A stretch of 64,000 bases of DNA from Paenibacillus sp. S150 (lineage in GTDB: Bacteria > Bacillota > Bacilli > Paenibacillales > Paenibacillaceae): NCBI RefSeq assembly GCF_019352175.1, contig NZ_JACBYI010000034.1, positions 1 through 64,000 of the forward strand, read 5' to 3'. A program made the position numbers and the translations under genes. Positions 15,554 to 23,477 of this stretch are shown one piece after another. Under the pieces are notes generated by a model that made no database searches, was not told the origin of the DNA, and saw only the letters and a program-made list of their open reading frames with translations. Within the stretch, counting starts at the first letter, position 1; the number at the start of each line of letters is the position of its first letter.

Positions 15554-17869
15554 ATGATTAGGAAAACGGAACTGTATGAGTTTGCGGTTATCGGCGGAGG
15601 GATGGCCGGCTTCTGCGCAGCCATTGCGGCGGCCCGGCACGGGGCGCGCACCTGCCTGATCCAGGACAGACCGGTATTCGGGGGCAACAGCTCCTCGGAG
15701 ATCCGGGTGACGCTGCACGGGGCGGCGGCCTTTCACACCTACGCCAAGGAAACAGGCATCATATCCGAGCTGTTTATCGAAGAGCGGGCGCGCAATCATG
15801 AAGAGATTACCGAGAATGGCTGGACGAACAGCGTCTGGGATATGACGATGTACGATATGGCCCAAAGCACCCCGAATTTGTCCTTTTATTTGAATACCTC
15901 CGTCTATGAGGTGGTAATGAAGGACGACACAACCATTCAAGCCCTTATGGCGCGCGTAGCGGGTGCGGAGACGGAAATAGAGATAACGGCCAAGCTGTTC
16001 ATTGATTGCACCGGAGACGGCGTAATCGCCGATCTTGCCGGCTGTGAGTGGAGAATGGGCACTGAGGGCCGGGAAGAGTTCAACGAGCCTCATGCGCCCG
16101 AGCGGGCAAGCGGGGACACGATGGGCAACTCCATCCATTTCAAGGCCAAGGATATGGGGCGGCCGGTGCCCTTTGCGGCCCCGGATTGGGCGACCCGCTA
16201 TGAGGATGCGGCTTATTTCTATGACCAGGGGCGCGCACCTTACGATATCCGCAGCGGATACTGGTGGATCGAGATAGGCGTACCCTGGCATACTATCGCG
16301 GATGCCGAGGACATCCGGCATGAGCTGACCAAGCATACGCTGGGCATCTGGGACTGGATCAAGAACCGTGATCCCAGGACGAAGGAGCTTGCGGCGAACT
16401 ATGCGCTGGACTGGATCGGACAGGTGCCGGGCAAGCGGGAGAGCCGCCGCATTATGGGCGAATATTTCATGACCGAGCATGACCCGGTGAACCGCACGGT
16501 ATTCGATGACGAGATTGCCTACGGCGGCTGGTTCCTTGACCTGCATACCCCGGGCGGGCTGCTGGCCGCAACCAGTGAGCATGCCAGCTCCGAAGGCTAC
16601 AGCGAGACCACTGAATATGCGGTCAAAAGCTACTGCGGCCCTTACGGCATCCCCTTCCGCATCATGCTTGCCCGGGATGTGGATAATCTGATGATGGCGG
16701 GGCGCAATGTCAGCGTGACGCATGCCGCGCTGGGTACGGTACGGGTCATGGCTACCGGTGCGCTGATGGGCCAGGCGGCGGGGACGGCGGCGGCCATTGC
16801 CTTGAGGAAGGGCATCGGCATCAAGGAGGTTACCACTGGCGCCATGCAGGAACTGCAGCAGACGCTGCTGCGCGACGGCTGTTTCCTGCCGAATGCGGAG
16901 AACCGCGATGCGGATGATCTGGCCCGGCAGGCGGAGGTCTCTGTCAGCAGTGAAATATCGGTCTACGGCACAGGGCCGGAGAGCAGGGATTACCTGCCGA
17001 AGCTGAGGGAATGGAGTGAAAGCGGGGAGAGGAGTGAACAGGAGGATCTGCTGGTCAGAAGACGCGGCCAATGGATAGCCGTGTCATCCCCGCAGATCGA
17101 CAGCCTTGCCGTCTGCCTGAGCAATATTACGGATCAGCCGCAGGAGGTGGAGGCGCTGCTGCTCCAGGCGGACCATATCTGGGACTACCGCTCGGAACCG
17201 GAGGGCGGGCGGCTGGATTCCTGTACGCTGGCGGTTCCCCCGGGAGGACGGCGATGGATCGAATGGATCCGCCCGGCCGGAGGCGGGAAGAGACTGAAGC
17301 CGGGCAGTTATGTCCGGCTGGACCTGGCGGCCAATCCCCATGTCATCTGGCATGCGGCAGGCACGATTATCCCCGGGCATATCAGCGCCTCCGAGATGGG
17401 AGGCGGTAAAATGCGGCGCTACGGGAAGGGGCTGACGATGAGCTACCGCATCGCTCCGCCGCAACAGGCGTTCGGCGGAGCGAATATTCTGAGCGGCGTC
17501 AACAGGCCTTACCGGTATACCAACCTCTGGCGATCCGATCCTGCGCAGCCCTTGCCGCAGTGGATTCAACTGTCCTGGGAAACGGAACAAAAGATAAGCA
17601 CCGTGGAGATTACCTTTGCCGGACATTTGTTCCGTGAATACCATGCCTATGGTCCCTTCTACCGTGATCCGCAGTGCGTGAAGGATTACCGCATCCAGTC
17701 ATGGACAGGCGGAGAATGGAGGGATGTCATTCATGCCGCAGATAATTACCAGCGGCATGTGCGCCATACTCTTCCAGGCCCGATCCGCACCGGGAAGCTG
17801 CGGATCATGATAGAAGCGACGAATGGCGACCCTTCCGCGGCCGTGTATGAAGTGCGCTGCTACGAATAG
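15554..17869 (+). CDS. FAD-dependent oxidoreductase with C-terminal discoidin-like domain
   Basis: A large flavoprotein of 771 residues without a signal peptide. The N-terminus has the dinucleotide-binding motif FAVIGGGMAGFCAAIAAAR (about 9-27), then FGGNSSSEIRV, typical of the FAD_oxidored family (PF12831). A second FAD-contact region DVDNLMMAGRNVS is near 377. The last 130 residues or so form a beta-rich module resembling F5/8-type C (carbohydrate-binding) domains, ending RIMIEATNGDPSAAVYEVR. Its place behind two sugar permeases suggests oxidation of the imported sugar or its aglycone. The reaction is unknown. Confidence 0.85.
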   Translation: MIRKTELYEFAVIGGGMAGFCAAIAAARHGARTCLIQDRPVFGGNSSSEIRVTLHGAAAFHTYAKETGIISELFIEERARNHEEITENGWTNSVWDMTMYDMAQSTPNLSFYLNTSVYEVVMKDDTTIQALMARVAGAETEIEITAKLFIDCTGDGVIADLAGCEWRMGTEGREEFNEPHAPERASGDTMGNSIHFKAKDMGRPVPFAAPDWATRYEDAAYFYDQGRAPYDIRSGYWWIEIGVPWHTIADAEDIRHELTKHTLGIWDWIKNRDPRTKELAANYALDWIGQVPGKRESRRIMGEYFMTEHDPVNRTVFDDEIAYGGWFLDLHTPGGLLAATSEHASSEGYSETTEYAVKSYCGPYGIPFRIMLARDVDNLMMAGRNVSVTHAALGTVRVMATGALMGQAAGTAAAIALRKGIGIKEVTTGAMQELQQTLLRDGCFLPNAENRDADDLARQAEVSVSSEISVYGTGPESRDYLPKLREWSESGERSEQEDLLVRRRGQWIAVSSPQIDSLAVCLSNITDQPQEVEALLLQADHIWDYRSEPEGGRLDSCTLAVPPGGRRWIEWIRPAGGGKRLKPGSYVRLDLAANPHVIWHAAGTIIPGHISASEMGGGKMRRYGKGLTMSYRIAPPQQAFGGANILSGVNRPYRYTNLWRSDPAQPLPQWIQLSWETEQKISTVEITFAGHLFREYHAYGPFYRDPQCVKDYRIQSWTGGEWRDVIHAADNYQRHVRHTLPGPIRTGKLRIMIEATNGDPSAAVYEVRCYE

Positions 17870-17978
17870 AAGGCAGCGGCAGAAATATAAGACCGCCCTG
17901 CCGCTGCGCGGCATCACGGAGGCATGAAATAACGAGCCGTTATTCCGGAGCGGAATTTGATACGCTTTGCCGCTAAAA

Positions 17979-18028
17979 TTTACGGCGTAAGCCTTGCGGA
18001 CCCTGTCCGCAAAGCTTACGCCGTTTAA
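17979..18028. terminator. Bidirectional terminator
   Basis: A 20-bp stem (ACGGCGTAAGC and following bases pairing to GCTTACGCCGT, one wobble) with a 3-nt loop, flanked by AAAATTT on the left and TTTAA on the right. It lies between convergent genes ending at 17869 and 18075. A second hairpin, GCAGCGGCAG/CTGCCGCTGC, lies at 17873-17907. Confidence 0.8.
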
Positions 18029-18074
18029 CTATATCTGCTGCATTCGGGCAGCGCGTGATATGGCAGAACATCCG

Positions 18075-18485
18075 CTATGCCAGTTTTTTCGTAAAGAGAA
18101 TTTCAAGCGGCTGGACATCAAGGACTAAGCAGCCCGCATCTTTGTAACCCAGTCTTCTGTAGAAATGCTGGGCATCTTCGTCTGCCTGTGTTGAGGTCAT
18201 TACCAGCTCGAAGCCCTGCTGCTTCATTTCCTGTTCCCAGTAATCGACGATTTCCTTACCCATCCCCTGCTTCCGGTACGGTTCATCAATCCAAAGCATA
18301 TTCATAAAGGGAGTGTTGTCCCAAAAGTAACCGTAACGCAGCCAGCCGATGATTTCTTCGCTGCCGTTCCGGAGCAGATAGATTTCTTTTCCCTTAATCT
18401 TGGCGGAAATCAATTTTTGCCGGAGGTGAGGGTCCCTGTTTATGATCCAATTGAGGTCAGAGTCGGCTGCATGTGTAATTTTCAC
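18075..18485 (-). CDS. GNAT-family N-acetyltransferase
   Basis: A small cytoplasmic acetyltransferase of 136 residues. The central motif A region reads YRKQGMGKEIVDYWEQEM (acetyl-CoA pyrophosphate loop, RxxGxG/A type, about residues 70-87), followed by ADEDAQHFYRRLGYKD, the usual GNAT motif B. The start is a GTG at 18485 preceded by GGGAAAGG. The substrate is unknown. It is a single-gene unit facing the terminator at 17979. Confidence 0.85.
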   Translation of the reverse strand: MKITHAADSDLNWIINRDPHLRQKLISAKIKGKEIYLLRNGSEEIIGWLRYGYFWDNTPFMNMLWIDEPYRKQGMGKEIVDYWEQEMKQQGFELVMTSTQADEDAQHFYRRLGYKDAGCLVLDVQPLEILFTKKLA

Positions 18486-18556
18486 TGTAATTCAACCTTT
18501 CCCAATGAAATGCAGTTCAAAGCCATCCTATCTTACGCAAGCAATGCTGCCAGTGT

Positions 18557-18815
18557 TCATCTCCACTCAGCCATTGCATAACCAAAATTGCTGCTATTTC
18601 CTCCATGTGCTGTAAATACCGAATGTACATCTTTTAATTTTGCAAGTTTCCTGATGGATTCTTCTTGTTTCTCTGCATCCATGCAGTAAAGCGGGCTGTT
18701 AGGATATGCTTTGCCATCAATTAATTTAAAAGCGTCGCCGGCAAACAAAATGGCATCGTCAATCAGTTAAGACATTGAACCGGGAGTATGTCCGGGCGTT
18801 TCGATCGCTCTGACT
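18557..18815 (-). pseudogene. Metallo-beta-lactamase-fold hydrolase fragment
   Basis: Reading leftward, a frame encodes AIETPGHTPGSMS, an in-frame TAA, and then LIDDAILFAGDAFKLIDGK and on to a TGA at 18557. GHTPGS and AGDA are the zinc-site motifs 3 and 4 of the metallo-beta-lactamase fold. The N-terminal HxHxDH motif is absent, because the fragment begins where the LacI gene ends (18816). The gene is thus truncated at its 5' end and interrupted by a nonsense codon. The segment after the stop could at most give a 63-residue peptide from 18748, which I do not regard as functional. Confidence 0.8.
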
Positions 18816-19886
18816 CTAAGACAAGATCGATTCTTGCTGCTCTGTTTCTGCCTTCAGGAATGTAGAGGAGTTTCGTTCTACGAATCTTGTATCTACCATA
18901 TATTTTGTCTTCGGATGTTCCCCGCCTTCGAGGGTTTCAGTTAGCAGATCAACGGCAAGCATAGCCATAGTTTCTTTCTCTACATGTACGGTAGTCAGCT
19001 CGGGGGTGACGATCATTGATTCACTGATATTATCGAACCCGATAATGGAGCAGTCCTGGGGTACGCGAATGCCGAGTTCTGCCATCGTCTTCATTGCGCT
19101 GATCGCGATATAATCACATTCGCAGAACCAGGCTGTCGGCAGCTGGCTGCCGCTCCCCAAATAGGCGTTCAGCTGATTTTTGAGCGGTTCCTGAGAGCCG
19201 AGTATGGTAGGAGCCACAGAGAGCCGGGAGGCTTCGGGTATATCAATTCCCCGTTCGTTCAGCGCCATAAGAAATCCCCGTTCACGTTCCTCAAAGTTAT
19301 GAATCCGTACGGTGGAGGCGATATACCCGATCGATGTATGACCGTTATCGCATAGATAGGAACCTGCACGATAAGCCCCCAGTACGTTGTTAATCTGGAT
19401 AAATTGAATCGGCAGTACTTCATAGCAGGTATCAAGCACCACCACATTCGGTAACTTAAGTCCAATCTCCGCAATTTGCTCCCGGTTCAGATTGGTTCCT
19501 AGCACAATAACACCGTCGCTGCGCTGATCGTCCACAAGCTCTTGTATGCCCTTCTCAAAATATTCCACATCTACAGTTGAAAAGATGAGCGTATAGCCCT
19601 TTTGGCGGCAGCGTTCACCGATGTAATGAATCAGCTCCTTGAAAAAGGGCTGCTGGTAATAATCCTCAAGAATAATCCCCGAGTTTGTAAAGGCAAGAAA
19701 CAGCAAAGATTTGTCATTGCGGGCAGGTGCGGAGGAGGCTCTATTTTTAGGCTTATATCCCACTTCACGGGCGACCTCGAGAATACGTTCCCGCGTTTCG
19801 GACCCGATTCCCGGTTTGCCGCTGAAGGCTAGAGAGACAGCAGCTTTTGATACATTGGCCAATCTTGCGATATCTTCCATTTTCAT
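18816..19886 (-). CDS. LacI-family transcriptional regulator
   Basis: A DNA-binding repressor of about 356 residues. The N-terminal helix-turn-helix reads MEDIARLANVSKAAVSLAFS, with the hinge helix after YKPKNR, then a periplasmic-binding-protein-like sugar domain ending in VERNS. I choose the ATG at 19886 (GGAG, 9 nt spacing) over 19910, because the HTH normally starts within the first few residues. It is divergent from the sugar operon at 20169, with A/T-rich palindromes between them, so it most likely represses that operon and responds to its sugar. Confidence 0.9.
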   Translation of the reverse strand: MKMEDIARLANVSKAAVSLAFSGKPGIGSETRERILEVAREVGYKPKNRASSAPARNDKSLLFLAFTNSGIILEDYYQQPFFKELIHYIGERCRQKGYTLIFSTVDVEYFEKGIQELVDDQRSDGVIVLGTNLNREQIAEIGLKLPNVVVLDTCYEVLPIQFIQINNVLGAYRAGSYLCDNGHTSIGYIASTVRIHNFEERERGFLMALNERGIDIPEASRLSVAPTILGSQEPLKNQLNAYLGSGSQLPTAWFCECDYIAISAMKTMAELGIRVPQDCSIIGFDNISESMIVTPELTTVHVEKETMAMLAVDLLTETLEGGEHPKTKYMVDTRFVERNSSTFLKAETEQQESILS

Positions 19887-19999
19887 TATTGTATTCTCCG
19901 ATCCCATCAAATTAGGTTAACAGATAACTGAAGTTTATATCATGTTAATGCAATTCGCAAGAAGGCGAGAAATTTAGTTAAGTTAATTTAGGTTATTTA

Positions 20000-20028
20000 T
20001 TTAGTTTATTTTAGTTAAATAAACTAAA
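20000..20028. promoter_or_regulatory. Candidate operator for the divergent LacI regulator
   Basis: The inverted repeat TTTAGTTTATT...AATAAACTAAA (11-bp arms, 7-nt centre) lies just upstream of the -35 box. Related half sites TTAGTTAAGTTAAT (about 19976-19990) and TTAGTTTAGTC...TTTAGTTTATTG (20110-20142) flank the promoter on both sides. The central CG common in LacI operators is absent, so the assignment is by position and symmetry. Confidence 0.5.
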
Positions 20029-20035
20029 AATATCG

Positions 20036-20065
20036 TTGACAACGCTTTATACAGGGTGATACTAT
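20036..20065 (+). promoter_or_regulatory. Sigma-A promoter of the sugar-catabolic operon
   Basis: A perfect TTGACA at 20036-20041, an 18-nt spacer and TACTAT at 20060-20065. Transcription would start at about 20072, leaving a leader of about 95 nt that carries operator-like repeats up to 20142. Confidence 0.7.
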
Positions 20066-20168
20066 GATGCTGAAGATAATAATCTGCTGGACAAATCAAT
20101 AAAACCTTATATTAGTTTAGTCAATTTAATTTTTAGTTTATTGAATTTTTTTATGAGGAGCAATAATT

Positions 20169-21632
20169 ATGAAAAAGCTGAAGCTGGGATATGCCCCAAC
20201 ACGCCGGTTTACGTTTAGTGCCGAGGATGCTTTTAAGTACAAGGTGGAGATTCGCAAGCAGATTGAGAGCTTTGGCATGGACATTGATATTGTGGATTTG
20301 GAAGGGCTGAATGAAGAGGGCCTGCTTTATGATGACCATATTAATGCGGATTTGATTGCCAAACGATTCAAAGAGGAGGAAGTTGATGCGGTTTTTTTCC
20401 CGCACTGCAATTTTGGCACAGAAGATACGGTAGCGCGGGTAGCCAAGCAACTCGGCAAGCCAACTCTGCTATGGGGGCCCCGTGACGAAGCGCCGTTGGC
20501 TGACGGGATGCGCCTGCGTGATACTCAATGCGGCATTTTTGCTACAGGGAAGGTTCTGCGCAGATTTAATGTGCCCTTCACTTATGTAACGAACAGCTGG
20601 GTGACGGACCCGGTGTTTGAACGGGGTTTCACTAACTTTGTTGCAGCGGCAAATGTAGTCCGTCAGTTCAAGAGCCTGCGCATTCTGCAAATTGGCCCGC
20701 GTCCCGCCTCGTTCTGGACGATGATGTGCAATGAAGGCGAGCTTCTGGAGCGGTTTGGGATTGAGATTCATCCGATCACTTTGGTCGATATCCAGCTCAG
20801 AACCAAGAAGATTGCCTCCAGCAGCAGCGCCGAGCTGTTGGACACGATCGATTACATTAAAGAGCGGCTGGATTACAGCGAAGTAACAGAAGACGATGTG
20901 AAGCGGATTGCGGCGCTGAAGGTTGCGATGAAGTCTTTTGCCCGTGAGACTGGCAGCAGTGCCATTGCCATTCAGTGCTGGTCTTCACTGCAGGATGCGT
21001 TGTCGATTATGCCTTGCCTGGCGAATGCCATCCTGACCGATGAGCAGATCCCGGTAACCTGTGAGACAGATATTCATGGTGCGATTACTTCCATTATGGT
21101 GCAGGCGGCGGCCATGAATGAGCATCCGACCTTCTTTGCGGACATTACGGTGCGGCATCCCGAGAATGACAACGGTGAGCTGCTGTTTCATTGCGGAAAC
21201 TTCCCGGTGTCGCTCTCTGTGGAACAGAAGCCGAAGCTGCGCAAGCACTTTCTCTTCGATGATCACGCACCGGGAACCCATGAAGGGGAGATCAAGGGCG
21301 GCGGCATGACGATTGCCCGCTTTGACGGCGACCACGGCGAATATTCGATGTTTCTGGGGCGGGCGCGCGGCATCGAAGGACCATACTCCCGTGGCTCCTA
21401 CGTATGGGTAGAAGTCAATGATTGGCCGCTTTGGGAAGAAAAGCTGGTTAAAGGCCCTTATGTCCACCACTCCGTAGGCATTCACGCGAATGTTATTCCG
21501 GCCATTTACGAGGCCTGCAATTATATTCCCGGTCTGGCTCCAGACCCGGTGGATCCGACCGAACAGGAGATTCAGCGCTGGCTGAGAGGCTCAGATCTTG
21601 TGCGGAAGCAGCCTTCGAATATTTTGGTATAG
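20169..21632 (+). CDS. L-fucose/L-arabinose isomerase-family sugar isomerase
   Basis: A cytoplasmic ketol-isomerase-like protein of 487 residues. It has the alpha/beta N-terminal layout of the fucose/arabinose isomerase superfamily (FFPHCNFGTEDTVARVAKQL, about 77-96) and metal-site-like acidic residues in the middle (TCETDIHGAIT, about 297-307). The C-terminal half carries HCGNFP and a histidine segment VHHSVGIHANV. GAGGAG precedes the ATG. It heads an operon with split transketolase and an FGGY kinase. It would turn the imported aldose into the ketose for the kinase; D-apiose to D-apulose is my favoured reaction, by context only. Confidence 0.82.
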   Translation: MKKLKLGYAPTRRFTFSAEDAFKYKVEIRKQIESFGMDIDIVDLEGLNEEGLLYDDHINADLIAKRFKEEEVDAVFFPHCNFGTEDTVARVAKQLGKPTLLWGPRDEAPLADGMRLRDTQCGIFATGKVLRRFNVPFTYVTNSWVTDPVFERGFTNFVAAANVVRQFKSLRILQIGPRPASFWTMMCNEGELLERFGIEIHPITLVDIQLRTKKIASSSSAELLDTIDYIKERLDYSEVTEDDVKRIAALKVAMKSFARETGSSAIAIQCWSSLQDALSIMPCLANAILTDEQIPVTCETDIHGAITSIMVQAAAMNEHPTFFADITVRHPENDNGELLFHCGNFPVSLSVEQKPKLRKHFLFDDHAPGTHEGEIKGGGMTIARFDGDHGEYSMFLGRARGIEGPYSRGSYVWVEVNDWPLWEEKLVKGPYVHHSVGIHANVIPAIYEACNYIPGLAPDPVDPTEQEIQRWLRGSDLVRKQPSNILV

Positions 21633-21681
21633 CGCAGTTTGGGCTGGAAAGATCTTATAACATCTATACAAGGAGGATATT

Positions 21682-22533
21682 ATGGAAACCCGGCAATTGA
21701 AGATCAAGGCCGCACAAATCCGCATGGATTTGCTGAGCATTATTCATCGGGCCAAAACAGGTCACACAGGCGGCTCTCTGAGCAATACGGATATTCTCAC
21801 CGCACTTTATTATGAGATTATGAATATTGATCCTGCCCGTCCGAAATGGGAGAACCGTGACCGCTTCATCGCAAGCAAAGGGCATTCGGTGGAATCGCTA
21901 TGGTGCATTCTTGCGGACAAGGGCTTTTTCCCGAAAGAAGAACTGGAAACCTACAGCCAGTTTGGCACCAGACTGATCGGCCATCCCAATAATAAGGTGC
22001 CCGGCATTGAGATGAACACCGGAGCGCTGGGCCATGGTCTCCCGATCTCCGTGGGAATGGCACTGGCAGCCAAACGTGACGGACTTCCTTACAGAGTCTT
22101 CTGCCTAATGGGCGACGGCGAACAGGCGGAAGGCTCTAACTGGGAGGCCGCAATGGCCGGTGCGCACTACAAGCTGGATAATTTGATCGGCATCATTGAC
22201 CGCAACCGGCTGCAGATCAGCGGATCAACGGAAGAAGTGATGGGACTTGAGCCGCTGGAAGACAAGTGGGCCTCATTCGGCTGGAATGTCGTTCCTGTTA
22301 ACGGCAACAGCATGGAGGAACTGGTACAGGTATTCCATGCCGCACCCGGGGCTGCAGGCAAGCCAACTCTTGTGATGGCCAATACCATTAAAGGCAAAGG
22401 TGTTTCGTTTGCGGAAAATGTACCGGCCTGGCATCACCATGTACCAAGCGACGAGCAGCTTGCTGCTGCCCATGCCGAACTCAGATCCGTAATCGAAGAA
22501 TTGCAGCAGGAAGGACAGGTGTCCCAGTCATGA
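21682..22533 (+). CDS. Transketolase N-terminal subunit (putative apulose-4-phosphate transketolase A)
   Basis: The thiamine-diphosphate-binding half of a split transketolase, 283 residues. Visible are SKGHSVESLWCILADKGFF, the TPP/Mg motif GDGEQAEGSNWEAAM...DRNRLQ (about 143-176), and MNTGALGHGLPISVGMA. A strong AGGAGG precedes the ATG. The last 4 bp overlap the partner gene (ATGA). Split transketolases next to a sugar isomerase, FGGY kinase and ribose-type ABC importer are the published signature of the D-apiose pathway (AptA/AptB), which transfers a two-carbon unit from D-apulose 4-phosphate. That substrate is inferred here. Confidence 0.88.
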   Translation: METRQLKIKAAQIRMDLLSIIHRAKTGHTGGSLSNTDILTALYYEIMNIDPARPKWENRDRFIASKGHSVESLWCILADKGFFPKEELETYSQFGTRLIGHPNNKVPGIEMNTGALGHGLPISVGMALAAKRDGLPYRVFCLMGDGEQAEGSNWEAAMAGAHYKLDNLIGIIDRNRLQISGSTEEVMGLEPLEDKWASFGWNVVPVNGNSMEELVQVFHAAPGAAGKPTLVMANTIKGKGVSFAENVPAWHHHVPSDEQLAAAHAELRSVIEELQQEGQVSQS

Positions 22534-23465
22534 ACAAGATTCCGAACCGTCAGGTAATTTGCGACACACTTCTTGAGCAAGCCAAGGATGACCGGGATAT
22601 TATGGTGCTGGCCAGTGACTCGCGCGGCTCTGCCGCAATGGCTCCCTTTGCGAACGCCTATCCGGACCAATTCGTTGAGGTGGGAATCGCCGAGCAGAAC
22701 ATCGTCGGCATGTCTGCCGGGCTTGCCCATAGCGGTAAGAAGCCGTTCGTCACTTCGCCAGCCTGCTTCCTCAGCATGCGCAGCATCGAACAAATCAAGG
22801 TCGACGTCGCTTATTCCAGAACGAATGTGAAGTTGATCGGCATCAGCGGCGGTGTCAGCTATGGTGCGCTTGGCATGTCACACCATTCGGTGCAGGATAT
22901 CGCTGTAGCCCGTGCCATTCCCGGGCTGGCGGTTGTGCTGCCCGCCGATCGCCATGAAACGAAGAAAATGACGGAAGCACTGGTGAAGCATGAAGGCGGA
23001 GTATATGTGCGTATTGGCCGCAATGCGGTAGAGGATGTCTATGAATCCGCAGATTATGTGTTTGAAATCGGCAAAGCTGTGACGATGATCCCCGGAACGG
23101 ATATAACCATTATCGCTGCGGGAGAAACCGTGCGGATCGCCATGGACGCGGCAGAGTTGCTGGCTGCAGAGGATGTGTCCTGCCGGGTGGTAAATATGCA
23201 TACGATTAAACCGCTGGATGAAGAAGCGATTATTGCCGCCGCGAGAGAGACAGGAAGAATTATTACCGTCGAAGAGCACAGTATCTATGGCGGACTTGGA
23301 GCAGCAGTTGCAGAAGTGGTAGTGCAGAACCATCCGGTTCCGATGAAAGTGATCGGCATCCCCGATGAACCAGCGATTGCCGGCACAACCACACAGGTCT
23401 TCCGGCACTATGGTATAACAAGCGATAATCTCAAGCAGGTTGCGCTTGAAATGATCGAGAAGTAG
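22530..23465 (+). CDS. Transketolase C-terminal subunit (putative apulose-4-phosphate transketolase B)
   Basis: The pyrimidine-binding and C-terminal half of the split transketolase, 311 residues. It contains FVEVGIAEQNIVGMSAGLA (cofactor-activating Glu, about residues 49-67), MRSIEQIKVDVAY, ISGGVSYGALGMSHHSVQD, and the C-terminal regulatory fold ITVEEHSIYGGLGAAVAEVV. It overlaps the first subunit by 4 bp, so the two are made in equal amounts. 1-deoxyxylulose-5-phosphate synthase is excluded by the split form and the gene context. Confidence 0.88.
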   Translation: MNKIPNRQVICDTLLEQAKDDRDIMVLASDSRGSAAMAPFANAYPDQFVEVGIAEQNIVGMSAGLAHSGKKPFVTSPACFLSMRSIEQIKVDVAYSRTNVKLIGISGGVSYGALGMSHHSVQDIAVARAIPGLAVVLPADRHETKKMTEALVKHEGGVYVRIGRNAVEDVYESADYVFEIGKAVTMIPGTDITIIAAGETVRIAMDAAELLAAEDVSCRVVNMHTIKPLDEEAIIAAARETGRIITVEEHSIYGGLGAAVAEVVVQNHPVPMKVIGIPDEPAIAGTTTQVFRHYGITSDNLKQVALEMIEK

Positions 23466-23477
23466 AGGGCGGATGTG

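Noticed and set aside
20036..20050. cre-like sequence overlapping the pentose-operon -35 box
   Set aside because: TGACAACGCTTTAT matches only 11 of 14 cre positions and fails at the conserved right-hand CA, so it is not called.
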